This document shows, one piece after another, positions 42,673 through 51,119 of a stretch of DNA of 64,000 bases. The translations under genes and the position numbers were made by a program. Under the pieces are notes generated by a model. It did not search any database. It saw only the letters and a list, made by a program, of their open reading frames with translations, and was not told the DNA's origin. This DNA comes from DASPSR01 sp035516175 (GTDB lineage: Bacteria; Nitrospirota; UBA9217). The stretch is taken from positions 1 through 64,000 of the forward strand of contig DATJAO010000069.1 of NCBI GenBank assembly GCA_035516175.1, given 5' to 3'. How positions within the stretch are numbered: position 1 is the first letter of the stretch; every line of letters starts with the position of its first letter.

Positions 42673-42723
42673 CCTCTCACGGATAGATGATACAATGCGT
42701 CAAGACACTGCCCTAGCGAGCAA

Positions 42724-42756
42724 TAAAAAAAGGAGGGACCAGCGTCTCTCCTTTTA
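42724..42756 (-). terminator. Terminator after AOR gene
   Basis: On the minus strand, AAAAGGAG (42755-42748), 12-base loop, CTCCTTTT (42735-42728), followed by T-run TTTATTG. Confidence 0.8.
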
Positions 42757-42775
42757 TCGGATCAAATAGTTTTGA

Positions 42776-44512
42776 TTACCAGTTAAAGACCTTGTCCAGG
42801 TCCTCGTCCTTGACGCCGAAGGTGACGTTGTGCGGCGCGAACTTTTCGGTCTTGAAGTAGCTTGGCAGCCGGTCATGCTGGGGTGTGAAGCCCGCCTGCT
42901 TATTGAAGTTCCGCTCCATCTTGAGGATCTGTTTCCCGAGGTCGGTCACGCCATCGCCCGTAAGGTTCAAACCATAGAAGGCGTTCAGCATGTCGAGCAG
43001 GGCCTGAAAGGTATCTGGCTGGTCGAGGACCGCGAAAGCGATGAAGAGGCACATGCCGGTGGAATCGATCGCAGCTGTCGCGATCTGGAGGTTCCGTGAA
43101 AGTTCCACCTGCCCCTCGGGCTTGAGCGCGTTCACGTCGCCACCCACCTTCAGCACGTTCTGCGCAACAGCGTACCCGGCGGTGTGGTCGGCCCCCATTG
43201 GGCTCGTCGCATAGGTGACACCGATACCCTGAACCGCACGGGGATCATAGGCCGGCATGGCTTGGCCCTTCACCACGGGAACCCGTTCCACGCCAAACGC
43301 CCTGCCGGTCATGGCCGCACCGTTACCGAGGATCCGGCCGAGGTCCGTACCTTTGCCGACCTCATTAACCATGCGGATCGCCGCATCGGCGTCGCCGAAC
43401 TTGGCGAGTCCCGCCTCCATGGCGACGGCGATCGTTGCGCCCATCTCGATCGTGTCAATGCCGTAATTATCATCCAGGAAATCGAGCATGGCTATCTTAT
43501 CGAGGTCGCTAATGCCGCAGTTTCCGCCGTGGGCCCAAACGGTTTCGTACTCGGGCTGCTTGGTGAGATAGTGTCCGTCTTTGTCATTATAAGTACCGGA
43601 GCACTGGATGACGCAGCCGCGGTGGCAGCCATGGGTCGGCAGCCCCCCGCGCTTCTTCTCGGTCTCCGCCTCGGTTTCGCCACTGATCTTAGATGCGCCG
43701 TCGAAGCGGCCCTGCTTGAAGTTATACGTGGGATATCCACCCACCTCGTTCAGGATGTTCGTCAGTACGTTCGTGCCATAGGCTGGTAGGCCTTGGCCGG
43801 TGACCGGGTGCTTCTTCAGGCCGTCGACGAACCGCTTGTTCGCATCCTGGAACTTCTGTGGGTCCTTCGGGGCCCGCACCGGCATGCCGGTCGCGTCCAG
43901 GACAATGACCTTGATGTTCTTGGCACCCATGACCGCGCCCACACCGCCGCGGCCGGCGTGACGGGTCGGCCGGAGCTCCATGTCTGTGAAAGCGACGGTC
44001 GCGGCGCCCATCTTCATCTCGCCGGCAGGTCCGATCGAGATGCAGGATATTGCATCGCCGTATTCCTTCTTCATCTTCGCGATCAGGTCGTAATTGGGGA
44101 GCATCTTGAGGCTATTGTCCTTGGTGATCTTGACCCCGTCCTTATTGATGAACACCTTGTAGAGGTCGTCGCTCGCCGGCTTCCCTTCGAGCACGATGGC
44201 GTTGTAGCCGAGCTTTGCCAGGACCTGCGAAGGCTGGCCACCGGAGTTCGACTCCTTGATGCCTCCGGTAAGCGGGCTCTTGCAGCCCACGGAAATCCGA
44301 CCCGATTGGGCACCGGCGGATCCGCTCAGGAGTCCAGGGGCAATGACCAGCTTATTCTCTCCCCCCAAAGGATGGCATAATGGCGGAACCTCCTTCGAAA
44401 CGACCGCCGACGTTAATGCCCTGCCTCCCAGACCTGCATATTCACCAACCGGTACTGTTGTCGCCTTGGGGCCGCCTTCTGCCCCTACGTCGATTCTCAG
44501 GATCTTGTCCAT
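42776..44512 (-). CDS. Tungsten-containing aldehyde ferredoxin oxidoreductase
   Basis: The 578-residue enzyme oxidises aldehydes to acids with ferredoxin, or reduces acids, using a bis-pterin tungsten site. N-terminal pterin contacts include GGRALTSAVVSKEV and the PGLLSGSAGAQSGRISVGCKSPLTGG block. ATRHAGRGGVGAVMGAKNIKVIV is the second pterin motif. The Fe4S4 Cys are in CHRGCVIQCSG (about 296-306) and DSTGMCLF. AGGGAATT precedes the ATG. Flanked by a W-specific radical SAM protein and a MoaD-like carrier, which supports tungsten rather than another role. Confidence 0.93.
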   Translation of the reverse strand: MDKILRIDVGAEGGPKATTVPVGEYAGLGGRALTSAVVSKEVPPLCHPLGGENKLVIAPGLLSGSAGAQSGRISVGCKSPLTGGIKESNSGGQPSQVLAKLGYNAIVLEGKPASDDLYKVFINKDGVKITKDNSLKMLPNYDLIAKMKKEYGDAISCISIGPAGEMKMGAATVAFTDMELRPTRHAGRGGVGAVMGAKNIKVIVLDATGMPVRAPKDPQKFQDANKRFVDGLKKHPVTGQGLPAYGTNVLTNILNEVGGYPTYNFKQGRFDGASKISGETEAETEKKRGGLPTHGCHRGCVIQCSGTYNDKDGHYLTKQPEYETVWAHGGNCGISDLDKIAMLDFLDDNYGIDTIEMGATIAVAMEAGLAKFGDADAAIRMVNEVGKGTDLGRILGNGAAMTGRAFGVERVPVVKGQAMPAYDPRAVQGIGVTYATSPMGADHTAGYAVAQNVLKVGGDVNALKPEGQVELSRNLQIATAAIDSTGMCLFIAFAVLDQPDTFQALLDMLNAFYGLNLTGDGVTDLGKQILKMERNFNKQAGFTPQHDRLPSYFKTEKFAPHNVTFGVKDEDLDKVFNW

Positions 44513-45215
44513 AATTCCCTCCCATTCTTTAGGCTTTCACAACCGGATATCTCTTTGTATTGGCTTCCGAATGTGTATCGAGCCAGACAGTACGGTGTCA
44601 CGTTCAAACCTTAACCTTCTCCCCAATCTGGATCGATGGCGGCATCCAGGCAAAGGCGACCGCTAACGAGGACCCATATGGGTTAGCATCGTCAAATAGA
44701 CTCAGGAGGAGCTTCGCCTCAGCAAACAGGATACGTTCTGCCGGTGAACATCCTGAGGTCAAGGTTCCAGGCTTTTTTCCATAATATTTGAGTGTTTGCA
44801 GAAACCACTATCACGTTCGCGATGGAAACTAATGCCTCCTGAAGAAAAGGGAACATCCATTCTCACCCGGTGCTTGATAGGTTCGAAAACGTATTAGAAA
44901 CAATGAATAGAAGTAATGACTGCATGAATATTGTTCAATGTTATCACTACATATAATTTACGTCAAGGCATTAGTGATAATCTGGAAAAATAATCTCAAT
45001 GTATATTTTATATTCGGTAATGAGTACTACACTAAGCCATCAGCTTGCTATTCCTTCTGTAATACAAAATCCCAGCACTTGAAAAAAGCTCTATTTTATC
45101 ATAAGTTATATTAAAACAGCCTCTTACCACTCTTACCCGTAAATGCAATAAAGTGAAAAGTTGCGAATCCTAGAAATTGACGATGCATTTTTTCCGTGAT
45201 TAACTTTAATCATTC
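44513..45215. other. AT-rich intergenic region
   Basis: About 700 bases without a supported gene. Near its end, TTGACG (45177-45182), 17 bases, TTAACT (45200-45205) is a plausible promoter reading into the riboswitch that begins near 45216. Confidence 0.5.
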
Positions 45216-45325
45216 TCCGATAAAGCCAAACCCTCCATGAGGAAGGGACGGAAAGCGGCGGGTCTTATAAGACCAAGACGGCTGAGCTGCCGAAGTATGA
45301 TGCCTTTGGTGAGCTCGGCCTTTCT
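45216..45325 (+). promoter_or_regulatory. GEMM-I (cyclic dinucleotide) riboswitch with terminator
   Basis: The aptamer has the GEMM-I order of conserved blocks: AAAGCCAAACC, hairpin CCCTCC-ATGA-GGAAGGG, GGGACGGAAAGC, GGGTCTTATAAGACC and AAGACGGCTGAGCTGCCG. The aptamer's closing strand GGCTGAGCT (45280-45288) can instead pair with AGCTCGGCC (45312-45320) before TTTCT, forming a terminator. This is a normal ON/OFF design. By eye the G contacting the ligand (G20 of the V. cholerae aptamer) is retained, favouring c-di-GMP over cGAMP. Confidence 0.85.
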
Positions 45326-45367
45326 ATTTATCACAGTGTCAGGAACAGGTAAGTAAAAATTTACATA

Positions 45368-45436
45368 ATGAGAAAAGGTTCATGCGTTTATGGGTCAATT
45401 ATTTTATTGAGCCTTCCGCTTTGCGCGGTGTCCTGA
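45368..45436 (+). pseudogene. Signal-peptide-like short ORF after riboswitch
   Basis: ATG 45368 opens a 22-codon frame reading like a secretion signal (MRKGSCVYGSIILLSLPLCAVS), then TGA. No mature part is seen in any frame downstream to 45600. It is probably the surviving start of an exported protein gene controlled by the riboswitch just upstream. No strong ribosome site. Confidence 0.4.
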
Positions 45437-45633
45437 TATTCATCGTGCCCTGATTCCCGATCATGACCTATTGGCAGATCATTCCTGACGGGCGATGGAA
45501 TCGTCTGAATATCACGAACGTCGTGATACTTTAAATCATGTTCTTGAGAAAAGAAGAAGCAATTTGGTGATCCCGTTGTGCGAATATAAGGTGATGCACT
45601 AGCACTTGACAAATTAGAAGGGAGGTGAGGGTA

Positions 45634-45927
45634 ATGGCAACGCAAATCATTTTGATGAAGTTGACGGATCAGGGGATTAAGAACGTCAAGGACGCACCAC
45701 AGCGAATCGATGCAGCCGCCAAAGCCATCGAAGGAATGGGGGGAAAGATGACAGGCTTCTACTTCACGCTGGGTGAGTATGACTACATAGCCATCGCTGA
45801 GGGACTCACTAACGAAGCCGGTGCTTCTTTCCTGCTGAAGTTAGGCTCCGCAGGGAACGTAAGAACAACGACGCTAATGGCATTCACGAAGAAAGAGTTC
45901 GCCGAGATGGTCAAGAAGTTGCCGTAG
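45634..45927 (+). CDS. GYD domain protein
   Basis: The ATG 45634 follows GGGAGGTGAGGG; an in-frame ATG at 45625 lies inside this site. The 97-residue protein has the GYD pattern: IILMKLTDQGIKNVKDAPQR at the N terminus and YFTLGEYDYIAIAEG in the middle, a dimeric ferredoxin-like fold of unknown role. TTGACA lies at 45606, close upstream. It stands between two riboswitches but has its own promoter region, so riboswitch control is uncertain. Confidence 0.85.
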   Translation: MATQIILMKLTDQGIKNVKDAPQRIDAAAKAIEGMGGKMTGFYFTLGEYDYIAIAEGLTNEAGASFLLKLGSAGNVRTTTLMAFTKKEFAEMVKKLP

Positions 45928-46130
45928 CCTCGTTGGTGAAAGCAAGGAGTGCCTGCATTTGCAAAAAATACAATGCGTCAGGTTTCTAGTGCGCCACCTT
46001 TGAATATTGTGCATGTTACGGTGATCTTCTGATTGACTTCATGGTACAGCAGCAAAAACAAAGAGGCTCTGCTTGAGTGACTCACGCATGAGCTGCCTAA
46101 GATATATATATAATCAACTACGATTAGTTC

Positions 46131-46240
46131 CAGATAAAGCCAAACACTTCGTGAGAGGGATGAGGAAAGCGGCTGGTCTTAGAGGATAAATATGGCCGAG
46201 CTCCCGAAGGATGAAACTTTCGAAATGCTCGGCCGTTTGC
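46131..46240 (+). promoter_or_regulatory. GEMM-I riboswitch, second copy
   Basis: It shares GATAAAGCCAAAC and GGAAAGCGGC with the copy at 45216. P2 is capped by GTGA, a GNRA tetraloop expected for GEMM-I docking. The 3' part (AAATATGGCCGAGCTCCCG) is more diverged. GGCCGAGC (46194-46201) pairs with GCTCGGCC (46227-46234), then GTTTGCTTG, a terminator-like platform. A TATAAT box at 46109-46114 fits a start just before the aptamer. Confidence 0.75.
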
Positions 46241-46260
46241 TTGTTAGAGGGGTGAGGAGA

Positions 46261-46404
46261 ATGAAAAAAACAACCATTGAGTAAATACAGCTTTGATATT
46301 GTGCTTCTAATGATTTTCGCGTTTTATTTCGTGTCATCCCATCATATGGCGACGGTGAAGATGGCGGCGGGGGTGGGGCTGTGATTATCTCTTATACCAG
46401 TTAA
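46261..46404 (+). pseudogene. Disrupted small exported protein gene after riboswitch
   Basis: GAGGGGTGAGGAGA directly precedes ATG 46261. The frame starts MKKTTIE then meets TAA and TGA. The next frame encodes a hydrophobic signal-like run (KYSFDIVLLMIFAFYFVSS), and the original frame resumes with YGDGEDGGGGGAVIISYTS and stops at 46404. Two compensating frame changes would restore one small secreted Gly-rich protein, so this is a gene broken by two indels. Confidence 0.45.
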
Positions 46405-46631
46405 ATTCTGCAACTCCCATTCATCAGGTTTCGTCGTACAATTGTATGTGACAGTCACAACATCCAAATTTTCACCGATCAGTCTATTTTCAAATGAAGC
46501 ATTTACGTGATCATTCACTTATGTCTGTGAACCGTCACTCATTCCACCTTATCATTGTAAATTCACTTATGAGTCGAGATTTAGAGGGGGAGAATCAGGA
46601 AGGTGAGAATGCTGAAGCCCTTGATTCTAAA
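46405..46631. other. Intergenic stretch
   Basis: No gene with support between the disrupted small gene and the tRNA. Confidence 0.5.
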
Positions 46632-46718
46632 TGGTGCCGGCGGTCGGAATCGAACCGACATGTCCTTGCGAACGGAGGATTTTGAGTCCTCTGCGTCTAC
46701 CAGTTCCACCACGCCGGC
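46632..46718 (-). tRNA. tRNA-Leu (anticodon CAA), CCA encoded
   Basis: On the minus strand the acceptor stem GCCGGCG pairs with CGCCGGC, the anticodon loop is CTCAAAA within AGGA/TCCT, the T arm has GGTTCGATTCC, and a long variable arm (CGTTCGCAAGGACAT region) marks a class II tRNA. CCA follows the discriminator A. The D arm TGGTAGACGC and anticodon CAA identify tRNA-Leu. Confidence 0.95.
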
Positions 46719-46766
46719 ACGGAGTAAAACTTACACTAACCCCCTGCCACTGTCAAGCAAAAAGGC

Positions 46767-46795
46767 TTGCAACTTGCTTTCTGTGCTTGTATAAT
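46767..46795 (+). promoter_or_regulatory. Promoter of the 46805 gene
   Basis: TTGCAA (46767-46772), 17 bases, TATAAT (46790-46795). The ATG lies nine bases downstream, with no Shine-Dalgarno, so the leader is at most a few bases. Confidence 0.65.
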
Positions 46796-46804
46796 ATTAT
46801 ACTT

Positions 46805-47251
46805 ATGCTCACGGGTTACAATACGGACTTCACATTCCAGGGCAAGCTCTACCATGTACAGACCGAGGATGGCGGAATTAAAAGTCCTTCTATAACGTCT
46901 CTGCTATATCAGCAAGGGGCGATTCTCGCCTCGCGCAAGACCAGCTACGCCGACATCATTAAGGCCGATTGTCTGGAAGAAGTTGTGCGCGAACTCATGA
47001 AGGAGCAGCACAAGCAGATGATCCGCGACCTGATGCAGGGCAAGCTTCAGTCCCAGGCCCCTGTACAGCCGCCGACGCCGGAGCCTGCCCCGAAAGCAGC
47101 TTCTATCAAGGAGCCTCTCCCCGAGCCGGCGACCGCGGCCGACCCAGCGGCCGCACCTGCGCCTAATAGAGAGGTGAAAGAGAAGAGCCTTGACGAGATC
47201 ATCCTCGACTTCCTCGGGCAGGAGCAGAAGGGACAGAAACAGGAGAAGTAA
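46805..47251 (+). CDS. Hypothetical protein with Pro/Ala-rich linker
   Basis: The start ATG 46805 is used because the longer frame runs back over the tRNA gene. The 148-residue product has an N-terminal domain (about 1-80: YNTDFTFQGKLYHVQTEDGG, ITSLLYQQGAILASRKTSY, LMKEQHKQMIRDLMQGKL), then a Pro/Ala-rich linker (about 83-120) and a short charged C-terminal helix (SLDEIILDFLGQEQKGQKQEK region). It looks like a cytosolic protein with a tethered interaction helix. No family name can be given with confidence. Confidence 0.7.
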   Translation: MLTGYNTDFTFQGKLYHVQTEDGGIKSPSITSLLYQQGAILASRKTSYADIIKADCLEEVVRELMKEQHKQMIRDLMQGKLQSQAPVQPPTPEPAPKAASIKEPLPEPATAADPAAAPAPNREVKEKSLDEIILDFLGQEQKGQKQEK

Positions 47252-47369
47252 GTCGACAGCAGCGCTGAGCGTTTAGCAGTGCAATAGTTAACTCCGTAAC
47301 ACTTCAACTGAATAACAAGCATTGATCAAAACGATTCCATATCAATAAATGATCCAGGAGGATTGGTGC

Positions 47370-48212
47370 ATGGCGGCCACAGAAGAGCAGTTGAAGACCC
47401 TCAGGGAAAAAGCTAGAAGGGTGCGCATCGATATTCTGAAGATGCTGACCGAGTGCGGGTCCGGCCACACCGGCGGAAGTCTCTCCGCCACTGACATCGT
47501 TACGGCGCTCTATTTCTACAAAATGAAGTACGATCCCAAACGGCCGGACTGGAAGGAGCGGGATAATTTTATCCTCTCCAAGGGACACGCGGCACCGGTC
47601 CTGTATACGGAATTGGCCCACGCGGGCTTCATCGAGCATGCTGAGCTCTGCACGCTCCGGAAGCTGGGCTCACGGCTCCAGGGACATCCGGACAGCAAGT
47701 GCATGCCCGGGGTCGAGATATCGACGGGGTCGCTCGGCCAGGGCCTGTCCGTGGCCAACGGGCTAGCGCTTGCGCATAAGCTCGACAAGAGCTCAAACCG
47801 TGTCTACGTCCTGCTCGGTGACGGCGAGCTCCAGGAAGGACAAATCTGGGAGGCGGCGATGACGGCGGCGCATTACAAGCTCGACAACATCTGCGCCCTC
47901 GTGGACAACAACGGCCTCCAGATCGACGGCCCGGTGGAAAAGGTAATGGGCGTGGAGCCAATAACGGACAAGTGGCGCGCTTTTGGATGGGAAGTGTTTG
48001 ACATTGACGGTCATGACATGGCTGCGATCACGGCTGCACTCGATAAGGCCGAGAACGTAAAGGGCAAGCCGACCATGATCGTCTGCCGCACGGTCAAGGG
48101 AAAGGGTTCCAAGGTGTTTGAAGGCAAGGTCGAGTTCCACGGGACCGCGCCATCGAAGGAAGAGCTTGATATCGCGATGAAAGAATTATCCGGGGAAACA
48201 GTGTGTAAGTAA
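47370..48212 (+). CDS. Transketolase, N-terminal (TPP-binding) subunit
   Basis: The ATG 47370 follows AGGAGG; the frame is open from 47349. The 280-residue subunit carries SGHTGGSLSATDIVTALYF, SKGHAAPVLYTELAHAG, STGSLGQGLSVANGLALA and the TPP motif GDGELQEGQIWEAAMTAAHYKLDNICALVDNNGLQIDG. Split transketolases work as two chains in the pentose phosphate and related pathways. The second chain is encoded 104 bases downstream, so the complex is complete. Confidence 0.93.
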   Translation: MAATEEQLKTLREKARRVRIDILKMLTECGSGHTGGSLSATDIVTALYFYKMKYDPKRPDWKERDNFILSKGHAAPVLYTELAHAGFIEHAELCTLRKLGSRLQGHPDSKCMPGVEISTGSLGQGLSVANGLALAHKLDKSSNRVYVLLGDGELQEGQIWEAAMTAAHYKLDNICALVDNNGLQIDGPVEKVMGVEPITDKWRAFGWEVFDIDGHDMAAITAALDKAENVKGKPTMIVCRTVKGKGSKVFEGKVEFHGTAPSKEELDIAMKELSGETVCK

Positions 48213-48316
48213 ACATTGTTGTAAATTAAAAATTAGAAATTGGAGATTTCAAAAAATTATATTTCCAATTTAATAATTGCAACTTTTTTTTAATTTAGTA
48301 TTTCGCGGGAGGCAAC

Positions 48317-49258
48317 GTGACAGAGAAAGTTGCGACAAGAGATGCGTACGGGGATGCACTGGTCAGCCTCGGGAAAAAACGGAATGACGTGGTGGTGCTG
48401 GATGCGGACCTTTCTGGCTCGACCAAGACGTCCAAGTTCGCCAAGGTGTTCCCTGACCGGTTCTTCAATATCGGCATTGCCGAGCAGGACATGATGGGTA
48501 CGGCTGCCGGGCTCGCCATCGGCGGTAAGCTGCCCTTTGTGAGCACCTTTGCAGTGTTCGCCACGGGGAGGGCCTGGGAGCAGGTGCGGCAGTCCATCTG
48601 CTATCCGAACCTGAACGTGAAGATCGTGGCGAGTCATTCCGGGGTCACGGTCGGCGAGGACGGCGGTTCTCATCAGTCGGTCGAGGACATCGCGGTGATG
48701 CGGGTGATTCCGCATATGACCGTGATCGTCCCGGCAGACGGTCCAGAGACGCTTCAGGCAATCGAGGCGGCGGCCGAATATAAAGGCCCTTGCTATGTGC
48801 GCGTGGGACGAAACAAGGTCCCGACGCTCTTCGGCGCGGATTATAAGTTCAAGATCGGCAAGGCCCATGTCTTCAACGAGGGCAAGGACGCGGCAATCAT
48901 CGCCGCAGGCATTATGGTGGCCGAGGCGCTCAGGGCGCGCGACCTGCTCAAGGCCGAGGGTATCGACGTGGGCGTGATCGACATGTCCACAATCAAGCCT
49001 CTCGACACTGGTGCGGTCACTGCCGCGGCTATGCGGTGCGGCGCGATCGTCACCGCGGAGGAGCACTCGATCATCGGAGGTCTGGGCGGGGCTGTGGCTG
49101 AGGCGCTCGCCGAGTCGGCGCCTGTACCTATGGCTCGCATCGGAATCAAGGATAGATTCGGGACCTCCGGCGATCAAGAAGCACTTCTCAAACACTACGG
49201 CCTTTCGGCAAGCGACCTCGCCATGGCTGTGAAAGAGGTCATCAAGAAAAAAAGGTAG
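48317..49258 (+). CDS. Transketolase, C-terminal subunit
   Basis: The start is GTG 48317 after GGGAGG. The 313-residue chain holds the pyrimidine-binding and C-terminal transketolase domains: DADLSGSTKT, NIGIAEQDMMGTAAGLA with the catalytic Glu, SHSGVTVGEDGGSHQSVEDIAVMR, and the C-terminal EEHSIIGGLGGAVAE. It completes the enzyme with the 47370 product. An AT-rich spacer with AATTAGAAATTGGAGATTT separates the two, like spacers before moaC and dnaJ. Confidence 0.93.
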   Translation: MTEKVATRDAYGDALVSLGKKRNDVVVLDADLSGSTKTSKFAKVFPDRFFNIGIAEQDMMGTAAGLAIGGKLPFVSTFAVFATGRAWEQVRQSICYPNLNVKIVASHSGVTVGEDGGSHQSVEDIAVMRVIPHMTVIVPADGPETLQAIEAAAEYKGPCYVRVGRNKVPTLFGADYKFKIGKAHVFNEGKDAAIIAAGIMVAEALRARDLLKAEGIDVGVIDMSTIKPLDTGAVTAAAMRCGAIVTAEEHSIIGGLGGAVAEALAESAPVPMARIGIKDRFGTSGDQEALLKHYGLSASDLAMAVKEVIKKKR

Positions 49259-49382
49259 CCGCGGGAACGTCATTCGGTAACGAGGCCCCCTTATCATTTA
49301 TGGTAATGATCAAAGCGAATGGCGCAACCGAATCGCGAAAGGGGCGTCGTCGACGTAAGACGGCTGTCCTGCTTTCTACACT

Positions 49383-50084
49383 ATGATCCAGCTTTACCGG
49401 GTGACCAAATATTATGAAGGCGTCCCTGCACTGCGCGACGTTACCTTTTCCGTGGACAAGGGCGAGTTTGTTTTTGTCACCGGTCCAAGCGGTGCGGGCA
49501 AAACCACGCTCCTCAAGATTCTCTTCTGCGCCGAACATGCCGACGAAGGGCAGATCGTCATCCAGGGCATGAACGTCTTCAGGCTTGACCCGTCGAGCAT
49601 CCCCTATCTCAGAAGAAACATGGGTTTTGTGTTCCAGGACTACAAGCTCCTGCCACATAAGACCGTGTTCGAAAACATTGCGCTCGCGCTCAAGGTGGTG
49701 GGCGCGCCATACGGCGAGATCGAGCGCCGAGCGTACCAGGTTCTCAAGAAGGTCTCCATGGAGACCAAGCTGCACCTCACACCCCCTAAGCTCTCCGGCG
49801 GCGAGCAGCAGCGGGTAGCCGTGGCCCGGGCGCTCGTGAACGAGCCTCAGGTCTTGCTTGCGGACGAGCCCACGGGAAACCTGGACCCGCAGAGCGGACA
49901 GGAGGTGTTCCGCCTGTTCAAGGACATTAACATGAAAGGTACGACGGTGCTCGTGGCCACGCACGACTGGGAAACAGTGCGGAAGATGCAGCGACGGATC
50001 ATCACCATGGAGCACGGTAGGGTTGCCGACGAAGGCAGGCATCTGACGAGGCGGACAGGAGAAACGCAGAAGCATAATGCATAG
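49383..50084 (+). CDS. ftsE: Cell division ATP-binding protein FtsE
   Basis: The 233-residue ABC ATPase works with FtsX in the divisome to drive peptidoglycan hydrolysis. It begins MIQLYRVTKYYEG and has Walker A GPSGAGKTT, the FtsE-type Q-loop block GFVFQDYKLLPHKTVFENIALAL, signature LSGGEQQRVAVARAL, Walker B VLLADEPTGNLD and H-loop ATHD. It is followed after 60 bases by ftsX. No strong ribosome site is visible before ATG 49383. Confidence 0.95.
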   Translation: MIQLYRVTKYYEGVPALRDVTFSVDKGEFVFVTGPSGAGKTTLLKILFCAEHADEGQIVIQGMNVFRLDPSSIPYLRRNMGFVFQDYKLLPHKTVFENIALALKVVGAPYGEIERRAYQVLKKVSMETKLHLTPPKLSGGEQQRVAVARALVNEPQVLLADEPTGNLDPQSGQEVFRLFKDINMKGTTVLVATHDWETVRKMQRRIITMEHGRVADEGRHLTRRTGETQKHNA

Positions 50085-50144
50085 GGCAAGCATGCGCCAT
50101 GCTCACTGCCCCATGCGCTTTGCGATGTGAAAAGGGCAATTTTC

Positions 50145-51032
50145 ATGAGAGGGTACGGCCTGTTCTATTATATATCAGAAGCATTCCACGGTCTGCGCGC
50201 CAACGGTCTTGTGAACCTGCTCGCCGTCGGCACCATCAGCATGGCCATGCTCATCGTGGGGTTCTTCCTCCTTGTGTTCTTTAACCTACAGCCAGTTGTG
50301 AACGCATTAGGCGACCAGCTCGAGATATCGGTGTACCTGAAAGACGGTCTGACCGAACACGAGAAGGACTTCCTCGTTTCCCGGCTTAGGGCCGAGCCGG
50401 GTGTGCGGAAGGTCGTCTATTTGTCCAAGGCTGACGCCTTGGCAGTATTCAAGAAAGAACTGAAGGGGCAGGAGGCGCTGATCCAGGGACTGGGCGAAAA
50501 CCCGCTTCCCGATTCGTATGAGGTGAGCATCAATCGACCATACGCGGATGCGGACAGGCTTGAGGCCCTGTCGAAGAAATTTTCCAGCTATCCCGGCGTT
50601 GAAGATGTCTCTTACGGAAAGCGGGGTGCTGAAGTGCTGTCCGGACTGTTCAAGCTCATCACGTACGGTGGCACGGCGCTCGCGGTCCTGCTCGGTGTGT
50701 CGGTCGTGTTCATCATCTCGAACTCGGTCCGGCTGGCGCTCTACTCCCGCGGACAGGAGATCGAGCTTATGCAGTGGATCGGGGCCACGAAGGCCTTCAT
50801 TCAGGGCCCATTCCTGATCGAGGGCATGATGCTGGCCATGCTCGGCACGGCACTCGCAACCGGCATTCTCGCCGGTGTGTATTATGCTCTGCCCCAGGAG
50901 GTTGTCCTGTTCCTGTCGAGATCAAAGGGGCTGGACTTTTTGCCGCCTTCAGTGGTAGCATATATGATAATCGGCAGCGGCTTTCTCGGACTGGTCGGAG
51001 GACTGGTTTCGGTGAACAAGTTCCTGGAGTAG
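50145..51032 (+). CDS. ftsX: Cell division protein FtsX
   Basis: The start ATG 50145 is preferred to a GTG at 50127. The 295-residue membrane partner of FtsE has a TM helix near 25-45, a periplasmic domain (about 50-165, LEISVYLKDGLTEHEKDFL) that contacts the hydrolase activator, and three C-terminal TM helices with ALAVLLGVSVVFIISNSVRLALYSRGQEIELMQWIGAT, typical FtsX. EnvC-like activator is encoded next, so signal passes FtsEX to EnvC. Confidence 0.94.
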   Translation: MRGYGLFYYISEAFHGLRANGLVNLLAVGTISMAMLIVGFFLLVFFNLQPVVNALGDQLEISVYLKDGLTEHEKDFLVSRLRAEPGVRKVVYLSKADALAVFKKELKGQEALIQGLGENPLPDSYEVSINRPYADADRLEALSKKFSSYPGVEDVSYGKRGAEVLSGLFKLITYGGTALAVLLGVSVVFIISNSVRLALYSRGQEIELMQWIGATKAFIQGPFLIEGMMLAMLGTALATGILAGVYYALPQEVVLFLSRSKGLDFLPPSVVAYMIIGSGFLGLVGGLVSVNKFLE

Positions 51033-51119
51033 CACTCTATAACGCATAGCAGAGCGACGAGGTCTCTACGATCAGGCCAGGTGCCCCGTGGGCTTGATTA
51101 CGAGATACCCGGAAGGAGT

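Noticed and set aside
49300..49382. GC-rich block before ftsE with GCGAAAGG and AAGACGGC, faintly like a GEMM aptamer
   Set aside because: The order and stems of GEMM-I cannot be completed.
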